From Pegoplata infirma (lineage: Eukaryota > Arthropoda > Insecta > Diptera > Anthomyiidae), in NCBI GenBank assembly GCA_963921195.1, contig OY992537.1, positions 35,387,410-35,451,409 of the forward strand: 64,000 nt of DNA, written 5' to 3'. How positions within the stretch are numbered: position 1 is the stretch's first letter; the number at the start of each line of letters is the position of its first letter. The translations under genes were made by a program, and so were the position numbers. Positions 56,601 through 64,000 of this stretch are shown here, one piece after another. The notes under the pieces were generated by a model. That model did no database searches. It saw nothing but the letters and a program-made list of their open reading frames with translations, and was not told the DNA's origin.

Positions 56601-59600
56601 GCCAAAAAAAAGCATTAGCATTTATTGCCAATGAAATTTTTTGGCATTGGCATTGTTTGTACTAATGCCAATAACACGGCACAAATGCCTAAAAAAACTA
56701 TTTACAATTGATAAAAAAAGCATTTTTTACAATAAATATATATTTTTTTTAAAAACTTAAAATGGCGATATCTCGAAAACTAAGCCAGATAGAGCAAAAT
56801 GGAGGGTATTTTTGGTTCTTAGAATCTCCATACTTTCGCGGGTCCTCTTCACATGTGTGGACCCCAATGAGTCCTAACTTTGAATCCAAAAAATTTGGGA
56901 TTCCGGAAAATTTAAAAATGCTTATATCTCGGTTAATATTGGTGGCACAACAAAAAGCCCAAAAGCATTTTTGTAGCTCTTGGTTTCTAGAACTCGTCTG
57001 CCAATACTAGAAAACCCTCAGAGCAATAGTTTTTTAGTTATTCAGTTTCTAAAATTCTCAAGACCCTATTGGGCCCCTAAATTGCAGTACCTGGAAAAAT
57101 AAGCAAAATAATGCTAAAGGTATGTGAATTTGTAAAATTTCGGGAGTGCCAATTTTTTAGATTCAAAATTTTGACCTATTAGGGTCCACACATGTGAAGA
57201 GGACCGGCGAAACTATGAGGATTCTAAGAACCAAAAATCCCCTCCATTTTGCTCTATCTGGCTTAGTTTTCGAGATATAGCCACTTTAAGTTTTAACCAA
57301 AAAAAATTCACAACTCGCTGACGGAAATACGACTTTTAATATTGGTAATGCTTTGTTTTCATTAAAGCATTTATTAATGCCAATGAAATTTTTCATAATT
57401 GGCATTACTAATGCCACTAATTCCTTAACGGGCATTGGCATTGATTGAAACAATGCCAATGCTAAAAATTTCATTGGCATTAGTTTCAATATAATGCCAA
57501 TGAAATCGTCAATTAATTAGTCCATTTATTTAAATAGTCCCATGTATGGAAACGATCACTTGCACATAAACACAGTATGTGGTCCTAGACCGATTTTTTG
57601 ATTTTTTACACAAAGTGAAATTATCCCCCATACTGCGTTTGGAGGGTATAAAAATAATGAGAAAAAAAACTTCAATTTAAATTTGAAAATATTAAAAACA
57701 AGGAAAAAAGTTAAAAAAAACAAGTAAAAAAGTTAAATTCGGACTTACCAAATGTATTGATACCCTCCAAAATGCAAAAATTATTATTGCAAAAAAAAAA
57801 ATTTTTTCAAAAAAATTTCCCCGAAAAAAAAAAAAAAATTGTGAAAAAAACATGTTTTTTTTTATTTGTAAAAAATATGTTCTTAGACCGTATTTACATT
57901 AGGCAATTTTAATTGCGGCAATTCTGATTTTATCGTGTATCAGAGAGATCTAAAATTCTTCCCTCTCTCTGTGATACACTAGAAAATCAGAATTGCCGCA
58001 ATTAAAATTGCCTTATGTAAATTCGGTCTTACTTGCTCAAATACCATTCGGTGTTTAATTTTGTTCACAAATGTCGACCAGCAGCCGAATTAAATCATTT
58101 TCCATTTTCAGGTTATGTGGAGTGTACCAAAATTTTGAAGTGCCCTTATAAAATAGTTCATAACGTTTGACCGGCTGAACCGATATCGCTGAAATGCAAT
58201 ACCAAACTTCTCTAAGCAAGAGTAAGTAAATAAATTAAGTAACAGTCATATAATATTTTGGGCGTGATCGCCATTGCAACAAACAGACGAGCATAGCTAC
58301 TTAGAATGTCTAGGAATTGATCGCTATTTCGATGAGTTACAAGCGTAATGACAAACTTATATATACCCTCTAGCACTAACAATAAGTGTAGGGTATAAAA
58401 AGGCAGGGGCGTTTTTTGCAGAGGTTTGGGGGCTCGATAGGAGACTTTGGGGTACACCTTTTAAGTATATTTTTTAAATACACGCCCACAAAAGGGGCGG
58501 GTCAAAAAAAAAAAATACAACATTTATTCACCTGGGTCCATATATTTTCATTTGTCATAAACATTTTTCTTTTGATTAACAAAAGGACAAAAACTGCGTT
58601 TTTAGACGTATGTTTAGTTCTTCAACCCAGTAAAAACTTGGTAATAAGTCCCCATTACCGCACGCATTCTATGTAATGAGGGCTCGTTGCCTGCTCGATT
58701 ACTTCTTGTTAACAAATAATGAGTTACCGATAGCCTAATACAAAACCGGTTACATCTTGTTAATAAATAATGAGTTACCGATAACCTGATACAGAACAGG
58801 TTACTGGTAAATACGATTTAAATTATCTGATAAGTTGTCTAAATATTTTTTTTTAATGAAATTAAAAAAATGCTAAAGAAAATTTAGAAAGAACTTGCAC
58901 ATTTAGCTTAAAAGAGATTAACATTTATCTGGGACAAGGCAAAAAAAAGTTTAGAAAACCAAATTGATATTCAGAAAACTGGATCTAGCTGACACTTGAT
59001 CGTGATTTATGAGCCTTAATTAGTCTTTACATAACTTCTATTGAAGTTTTCTGAATTTTAATTGGCTTTTTCTAAATTGTTATTGTTTTTTTATTAGAAA
59101 TTTTGTGGTGTTCTCCAAATTTTAATTTAACTTTTTTTTTCTTTGCTGTTTAAATTATGTTAAATCCGGTAAAAAGGTAAAAAACCATCACAGACAGTAT
59201 TTCCCTTAAACCCTAACTCACTCTTATATAGACTTAAGATGGTGTTTAATGCGGTTTCCATTGGCTTAGCAGCAGTCGCTTCTGTATATTTGTTATTGGT
59301 AATGTCCTAAGTAGCCAAATGTCCCTTTCTACGAGGTTCCACGATATATTTTCGGTCCTGTAATATTTGAATTTTACAATCAAACATTTGGAGGGAAGGA
59401 TATCAACGTAAACATTGGTTCCGTTGGCACATTGGATCATTTCCATTTCCGCTTGGTTGCTCTTGAAATAAACGCGTTCAACATGAACTTGTTCAATTTC
59501 ATATTGGCGGAAGTTGCCCCAAGTTAAAAATTTATTAAAAGAATCAAAAGCTGTTATTTGGTAGCATTTTTGTAAGGAGTGGGCAACGAGTTATTTTTGG

Positions 59601-60903
59601 GCTACTTGTAGCTACTTATTTTTAGGACTAATGTATGCTATTATTTGGTAGCATTTTTGTAAGGAGTGGGTAACGAGTTATTTTTGGGCTACTTGTAGCC
59701 CGTTATTTGTGGTACTAATGTATGTAGTTTTTCAGTAGCATTCTCGTAAGCGAGTGGGTATGCGGTCATTACTCCAATGACATCGCCATGTTAAAATAAT
59801 GAGTGTTTCACCAACCTAGTAACTAGATACGACCATCTATTTTAAGGCGAAAACCCCATTACTTGGTAATAGAAGTTTTTACTGGGAAAGGGTAACTTTT
59901 TCCTCCTGGCCCGATCTTGGAAAAAAAAAATTTTGTCAAAATTTTTTTCTTTTACCATTTTTTTAACAGCATTTTTGTTTTTAAATAAAGTATTTTGCAA
60001 TAATGTTTTTTTACTTTTTGGAGGGTATCAATAATGAGGATTTGTGAATACAAAACATGAACCTATCTTTTACAGTAAAAGATAGGAACATCTTTTACTA
60101 TTTCAAACGCAATTGTTCTTGGGCCAAACGAAGCTTATGATTTGAATTTCAGCCAAATATAATCATAATTGCGACTAGTATCGTGATAACGATTAACATA
60201 AACAGATGAAAGGACATCGCTAAATCGACTCAGAAAGTGATTATGATAGGACCAATATTTCGGGTAGTTACAAACATCAGCACAAATCAGAGTGGCAAAT
60301 AAATAAACTATAGCCCGTAAAATCAAAATATTTCCAACTTACATTAATCAATTCCCATAACCGATAAGAGGCATCTTCGCCTACACGAGCACATACTTCT
60401 CCCGATAATTCTACATCACTTTGATCATGTTGTTCCCAAATGATTTTAATGGATCTTGGCTCCAAACCTACATAACTTTTATGAGTACTCTAAAATTAAC
60501 AAATAAACATAATTTGTAAAACAAAAAAAATCCAAGAAATTCTTTAAATAATTACCCTTGAAGTGGTATTAACATCATCTCTTCCTCCGGAGCTGCCAAC
60601 AGCACCACCTTGTTGCTGCATAGATGTCTCAAACATATTTCCCCCTCCTCCGGCAAATAACGCTGACGTGGGTGTGGTTGGTGTTGTCGCCAAATTCACC
60701 TGATTTGTTTGATTTCCTGGTTGTTGTTGTGTTATTAATTGTCCTCCCGGTGTATGGGCCAAATTGCCGGTAGCATTTTTATTCGAATTTGTCGAGTTAA
60801 TATCCAATTTTGTTGATTTAGCTCTTGATTTAGACTTTTTATTCGATTTAGTTTGTGTCGACTTCGGTGTATCTTCGTTTTGTTGCGTTGTGGGAGTTTT
60901 CAT
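53092..60903 (-). CDS. Saf6: TAF6-like SAGA subunit (SAF6/TAF6L), spliced gene
   Basis: Six exons (60556-60903, 60343-60489, 55599-55893, 54740-55405, 53699-53829, 53092-53637) give 710 aa with consistent phases 0,0,1,1,0. Residues 1-116 are low-complexity, rich in Lys, Thr, Gln, Gly. Residues about 120-190 form a TAF6-type histone fold: SYVGLEPRSIKIIWEQHD, VELSGEVCARVGEDASYRLW, then TYARHSGGSITYDLVNEVL, comparable with the human TAF6L block SVRLMAESTGLELSDEVAAL. Two later helical parts (SPDDLDVVLSEAAYSPL to FFEGRF, and DYNYVSRAVRGLIALGEYAF) fit the HEAT-like middle of TAF6 proteins, with an acidic Ser-rich insert between. In Drosophila SAF6 replaces TAF6 in SAGA and should pair with TAF9 in the nucleus. 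TAF6 itself is the alternative; the divergent histone fold and the C-terminus favour the SAGA form. From memory, Saf6 (CG3883) and PGAP2 (CG3876) are neighbours in Drosophila. Confidence 0.82.
53699..53829 (-). CDS. Saf6: Saf6, exon 5
   Basis: Acceptor TGTCTAG ends at 53830; donor GTAAAT starts at 53698. It encodes DYNYVSRAVRGLIALGEYAF and on to IWNDFA, resembling one HEAT-like helical pair. Confidence 0.85.
53864..54497 (+). mobile_element. TATACCC repeat, copy g
   Basis: Full copy filling most of Saf6 intron 4, in antisense orientation to the gene. Confidence 0.75.
54740..55405 (-). CDS. Saf6: Saf6, exon 4
   Basis: Acceptor AAAACAG ends at 55406; donor GTTAGT at 54734-54739 is weaker than consensus. 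It encodes the start of the HEAT-like region, then an acidic, Ser/Thr-rich insert (TEDSSSVHSS, DNDEEEISG), then CETLGHLAAINGYFQSECL. Confidence 0.85.
55599..55893 (-). CDS. Saf6: Saf6, exon 3 (second half of histone fold)
   Basis: Acceptor CTTTCAG ends at 55894 and the donor is GTAAGT. NIKTYARHSGGSITYDLVNE continues the histone fold directly from exon 2 (WELIN). SDWDRIDYDGSFFFYSD follows. Confidence 0.85.
55976..56104. mobile_element. 129-bp palindromic MITE with TTA TSD
   Basis: The left end GTGCCCGTTTACAGAAG and the right end CTTCTGTAAACTGACAC pair with two mismatches, flanked by TTA on both sides (55973-55975 and 56105-56107). The inner arms CGAACGAAAATTTTACATGT pair as well. It lies in Saf6 intron 2. 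Confidence 0.8.
56539..57548. mobile_element. 1010-bp MITE with 8-bp TSD (copy 2)
   Basis: The ends CATACATGGGA and TCCCATGTATG match copy 1 at 6355-7258 in the opposite orientation. The flanks GAATCGAT and GAAACGAT form an 8-bp TSD with one change. It lies in Saf6 intron 2. Confidence 0.85.
57718..58400 (+). mobile_element. TATACCC repeat, copy h
   Basis: Copy in Saf6 intron 2, enlarged by a 133-bp palindrome at 57896-58028. Confidence 0.75.
57896..58028. mobile_element. 133-bp palindromic MITE with TTA TSD
   Basis: GACCGTATTTACATTAGGCA and TGCCTTATGTAAATTCGGTC are near-perfect inverted copies, with TTA at both flanks (57893-57895 and 58029-58031). The inner arms GCAATTTTAATTGCGGCAAT pair exactly. 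It is inserted in a TATACCC repeat, so its borders are firm. Confidence 0.85.
58626..59886. mobile_element. CCCAG-class element, 1261 bp, with gene-like fragment
   Basis: The ends CCCAGTAAAAACTTGGTAAT and ...AGTTTTTACTGGG are inverted copies flanked by AA. The interior has a 51-bp duplication (about 58705-58806), an 87-bp unit repeated about three times (about 59550-59760) and, between them, a stretch of ordinary base composition read on the minus strand (59246-59525). No transposase was seen. Confidence 0.75.
59246..59525 (-). pseudogene. Unidentified coding-like fragment inside a CCCAG element
   Basis: One minus-strand frame reads GNFRQYEIEQVHVERVYFKS, then NQAEMEMIQCANGTNVYVDI and onward without a stop to 59246. 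Balanced codons and lower AT content make it stand out from the surroundings. I do not recognise the protein. It could be a captured host exon or part of a lost transposon gene. A possible acceptor (ATATTACAG) lies inside. Confidence 0.3.
60343..60489 (-). CDS. Saf6: Saf6, exon 2 (first half of histone fold)
   Basis: Acceptor AATTTTAG ends at 60490; donor GTAAGT at 60337-60342. It encodes STHKSYVGLEPRSIKIIW then EQHDQSDVELSGEVCARVGE, the alpha-1/alpha-2 part of a TAF6-type histone fold. The following intron is about 4.4 kb and full of MITEs. Confidence 0.88.
60556..60903 (-). CDS. Saf6: Saf6, exon 1
   Basis: ATG at 60901-60903 to the donor GTAATT. It encodes MKTPTTQQNEDTPKSTQTKS, a Lys/Ser-rich and then Gly/Gln-rich disordered N-terminus ending GGRDDVNTTSR. 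The next intron is only 66 bp. Confidence 0.8.
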
Positions 60904-61088
60904 AATTTACTTTGATATTTTCACAAAAACAAAAAAAAGGAAATAAAATAAACAAAAGACAAATCTATTTGTTTTTTTTTTAATTTGCAAAAAAAGAAAA
61001 ACAATACTTTTTGTAAACAATTATTTTTTTTATATACGATTAATAATGAACAGTGAGGGTTGCCAATGATTGTGGGAATGAAAAAAAT

Positions 61089-61117
61089 AACAGCTGTTGG
61101 AAAATTGTTATCGATTA
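61089..61117 (-). promoter_or_regulatory. Promoter-like motifs upstream of Saf6
   Basis: AACAGCTGTT (61089-61098) matches the E-box core-promoter motif of fly housekeeping genes. TTATCGATTA (61108-61117) resembles the DRE (TATCGATA). They lie about 190-215 bp upstream of the Saf6 ATG, a plausible TSS position. Confidence 0.4.
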
Positions 61118-61560
61118 TAGGGTAATCAAGTTATGTAAAATTATACATGAGGCATTCCATGCCAAATAAATAACTTTGAATGATGTTTGTTTCGTATGTG
61201 GGTCCCACTTGCGACTTTAAACCCCAGTTGGCATGTCGGACATGTCAAACTTACACCTGACATCTCCAAGACTTCTGTATACCGAGTTGAGGACAGTTTC
61301 ATATAAAATTTTAATATGTCCTCAATCATAAAACCTCGTCCACAACAGATAAAAATACTTAGCAATAACGTCAAAATTGATATAACGACAAAATATATGT
61401 ATTTAGCAATAATTGCTTGGCAATTTGACTGAGCAACTATTGCTGGCAATTAAACATCAAAATCGAACGTCATCTTTGTTTAGAATTCATAAAAATGGAC
61501 AAAAAGTGTTTTGTTTGGTTTATTCTGCCGACGTTATTCGTTATTGCCACCGAAAAAAAA
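61118..61560. other. Upstream region, fragment of a CCCAG-type end
   Basis: CCCCAGTTGGCATG at about 61219 followed by GTCGGACATGTC resembles the ends of the element at 62650-63374. No partner and no convincing gene. Confidence 0.4.
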
Positions 61561-61571
61561 CAGGTGGAGAC

Positions 61572-61797
61572 CTGGGGGCTAATCACGTAAAACGAAAACG
61601 ATAGACGATGCATAAACGACATCAAAATACATATCGTTTTGAAGGGAAATTTGAAAGTTTTTCTTTATTTAATTATTAAAGAGTGTTGTCTAATCCAGAA
61701 ACATTAAAAAAATTGGAAATATTTTGATTAGTTTAGGAGCAACAAGGCTCCAAAAATCGACGATAGTTAACTATCGTTTTACGTGATCACAGTCCTG
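61572..61797. mobile_element. Palindromic MITE with ATCACGTAAAACGA arms
   Basis: CTAATCACGTAAAACG near the left pairs with CGTTTTACGTGATCAC at the right, and CTATCGTTTT pairs internally. The borders are approximate and no TSD is clear. Confidence 0.55.
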
Positions 61798-62649
61798 GTG
61801 TAATCAGCAGTTGTCAGAAGAGTTCCCTACACGCAAAAAAAAATCTGTGTCGGAATGAGCAAAAATCTGGCATAATTTTACCAAAAATATGCTAAAACTA
61901 CAACCGACGAAGTAGTTTTCGTAATTAAGCCAAAACGCTTATGTAAAAAATTTTGAAGAAAATGCTAATGCTATTTAAGTAAAAACTTGGTAAAATATAC
62001 CAAAAGAGATATGGTGAAATATACCAAAATTATTAGAAAAGATGACTAAAAATGATGCTAAAAATTACCACATTTATGCTAAAATAAATTTTCAAAAAAT
62101 TTTTGTAAAAATTTGTATATTTCTTGAATTTAAAATTTTCGCAAAATAAATCCATATTAATATAATAAATGTTGTGTAGGATTTAATTTACAACCGACCA
62201 ACTGACCCTTTTTGTACAATTTTCTCGAGTGACTGCTGCCTACACTTCTTCTTGAAGTAAAGGATACGCTATAGTTTCACGAATTTATTTAAAAGCATCC
62301 TGTAAAGATAGAAAATTATTACAAAACATAAATTTTTAATTTAAAAAATTGGTAAACCCCATTGGTCTCTTGTTAAGGAGGAGCACTTACTTTGTCATTC
62401 CATTTGTAACTCATCGAAAAAGGTCTGGACTCCCTTGGCTTTGCGTTTTTAGGTTTTAATTTTATAACTAAAGGCAGGACTGGTGTCCACGCTCTTTATT
62501 GTAGTGAAGGATTCGCCATAGCTCTAAAAAATGTTTTTAGCAGTACCCTGTAAAAATAGAAAATTATTACCAAACACTAATTTTTAACTAAAAATCTATT
62601 AAACCTTATTGGTGTCATCGAAACATACGTCTGGGACTCCTTTGGTTTT

Positions 62650-63374
62650 TCTTAATGACCCAGTTGGAAAATGTGTCACTAAGGAAATTTCCTCAGTGAT
62701 TCCTTGAGGAAATGTCTTCAGGTTCTGACAAATCATAGGTAATCCTTGATGACATGTCCTAACATTGTCAGCACTGAATGTTTGCTTTAAGAGTGTTGAC
62801 AATTCCTCTAAGACGTCTAAAAGGAAATGTCTTCGGAATAGCAGTATATTAAATTAGAATATTAAATCTGGGCAACTCTTCAATTTCCAACAAAAAGATG
62901 GCAATATTATCGATTTATTTAAAATAAAATCAAAATCTTACAAGTACAATAAAAGTAGTAAATAAACAAACAATTTTCAAAATAAAGTTTGGAACAAGTA
63001 GTAAGGTGTGGGACTAATAAACTGGAGGTTCCAGGTTCAAATCCAGTTTGGGACTAAAAAAGGCGAAAAGTTTTTTATAAATATGAGAAAGATAATTTAT
63101 AAAGGAAAATGGATAAAAGTAAGAACTAAAGGAAATGCGAAAATTTTTTGTATTTTCGCATGACCTACGTCAGACATTTCCCCAAAGAAGTCTTAGGTGA
63201 CATGTCCCCAGAAGGTCAGCCCTGACCACTGCTGACTTTGAGAGAGGACATTTTGAAAATTTGTATGAAACTGTCCTCAACCCAGTACATAGAGATGTCT
63301 TGTGGATGTCAGCAGTGACTCTGACATGTCACCGCACCGTCACTGAGGATGGCTCGAGGACGTTGCCAACTGGG
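62650..63374. mobile_element. CCCAG-class element, 725 bp, containing a tRNA-like block
   Basis: The ends CCCAGTTGGAAA and GTTGCCAACTGGG are inverted copies, flanked by GA. The subterminal parts are dense in AATGTC, GGACATG and TGACATG. The internal 62997-63058 block is tRNA-like. Confidence 0.65.
62997..63058 (+). other. tRNA-like sequence
   Basis: GTAGTAAGGTGTGGGACTAA, then CTGGAGGTTCCAGG and GGTTCAAATCC (B box) resemble the D-to-T part of a tRNA. It resembles 35819-35892. No acceptor stem is visible. Confidence 0.35.
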
Positions 63375-63920
63375 GAATGGTGTTTTAAGTGATGAAAGAA
63401 AATTAACTTTAGCATTCTTTTATCTTACATTTATTTATCTTCTTAAAAACGAATTATTTATTTTTATTTATTAATTTATTTTAATTTTATTTATCAATTT
63501 CCTTTTTACGTTTTTATAACACAAAAAATAAACGAACAACGCACACAAAAATACAAAATGAAAATGTCGGTCTGTATTTGTTTTTTTTTTGTTGTTTTCT
63601 TTCGATGAATTTTTGTGCAGGTAATTTGCGTTATTGTGCAAGCTACTTGGTTATTTTACATAAAAAATGAATTATGTTACTTTAACATCGACAAGCACAA
63701 TTTTAGCAAAAATTTGGTAAAAATTTTTTTTTGGTATGAAAAAAGTTTTACCAAGTAGGATTGCTCAATCTTACACAGATTTTTTTTGCGTGTATAATTT
63801 GTCAGAATCTGAAGACAAAAATTACTGTTTTCCCCGTTTTATGTTATAAATCCCTACTGTGATGTCTGTTTAATTTCATGTTATCGAAATGTTTCCCATC
63901 TTCTTTGTTTACCTTTTGTA

Positions 63921-63930
63921 AACAGCTGAT
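63921..63930. promoter_or_regulatory. E-box promoter motif near window end
   Basis: AACAGCTGAT resembles the fly housekeeping core E-box motif. It may belong to a gene beyond the window. Confidence 0.25.
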
Positions 63931-64000
63931 TGTTTACAGCTCTGTTATCAATTAACATTAAAAAAATTTGTGATAACAGAAATAATAAATTAATAAAAAA

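Larger units (their letters stand above)
61830..63792. mobile_element. CACGCAAAAAA-ended element with nested CCCAG element
   Basis: The ends CACGCAAAAAAAAATCTGTGT and ACACAGATTTTTTTTGCGTG are inverted and flanked by TA (61828-61829 and 63793-63794). Subterminal motifs GCTAAAA and TGGTAAAAT recur at both ends. A CCCAG element sits inside at 62650-63374. Confidence 0.75.

Noticed and set aside
61141..61449. 102-aa frame with a CPTC...H...H pattern resembling a zinc finger
   Set aside because: The Cys-His spacing is wrong and the region is palindromic transposon-like DNA (CCCAGTTGG...GGACATGTC).
61494..61592. Small frame with a hydrophobic start, like a secreted peptide
   Set aside because: Its 3' end lies within a palindromic MITE (ATCACGTAAAACG arms) and there is no support beyond hydrophobicity.

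Overview
The window looks like nuclear DNA of a higher (calyptrate, blow-fly-like) dipteran. It is strongly AT-rich, has GT-AG introns, and holds three conserved animal genes in a dense mass of transposable-element (TE) debris. The fly assignment rests on gene content, intron style and the character of an abundant 'TATACCCTC...GTGGAGGGTAT' repeat. The exact species cannot be told from sequence alone.

All three host genes lie on the minus strand. (1) An ITM2/BRI-type type II membrane protein with a BRICHOS domain has exons at 8062-8785 and 4029-4159, and probably a first exon at 33356-33466. The three join in frame to 321 aa, which would give a first intron of about 24.6 kb packed with nested transposons. 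(2) PGAP2 (GPI-anchor lipid remodelling, Golgi/ER membrane) has exons at 49294-49918 and 44938-45074, 253 aa in all. (3) A TAF6-like SAGA histone-fold protein (SAF6/TAF6L) has six exons between 60903 and 53092, 710 aa in all. The last two are probably neighbours in Drosophila as well; that is from memory.

Layout. 1-4028: downstream of ITM2; repeats and palindromes. 4029-8785: last two ITM2 exons, with a foldback minisatellite element and a miniature inverted-repeat element (MITE) with an 8-bp target-site duplication (TSD) in the intron. 8786-33355: probable ITM2 intron 1, holding an RTE-like retrotransposon, a Jockey-like fragment split by a four-level nest, a long-TIR Tc1-like element, a giant palindrome, a Stowaway-like element and a nearly complete tnp2-type DNA transposon. 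33467-44937: intergenic, hAT-rich and palindrome-rich. 45075-49293: PGAP2 intron. 49919-53091: intergenic. 53092-60903: Saf6. 60904-64000: Saf6 upstream region with promoter-like motifs and one large element.

The host genes have no obvious common pathway. The main interest is the TE landscape. Many elements can be delimited to the base by matching TIRs and TSDs. They fall into recurring terminal classes: CCCAG ends with variable 2-bp TSDs, CAC-starting ends mostly flanked by TA, hAT-type ends with 8-bp TSDs, and very short near-perfect palindromes flanked by TA or TTA. The CCCAG class includes a copy that still carries a readable transposase and may be its driver. No rRNA, CRISPR or convincing functional tRNA gene was seen.
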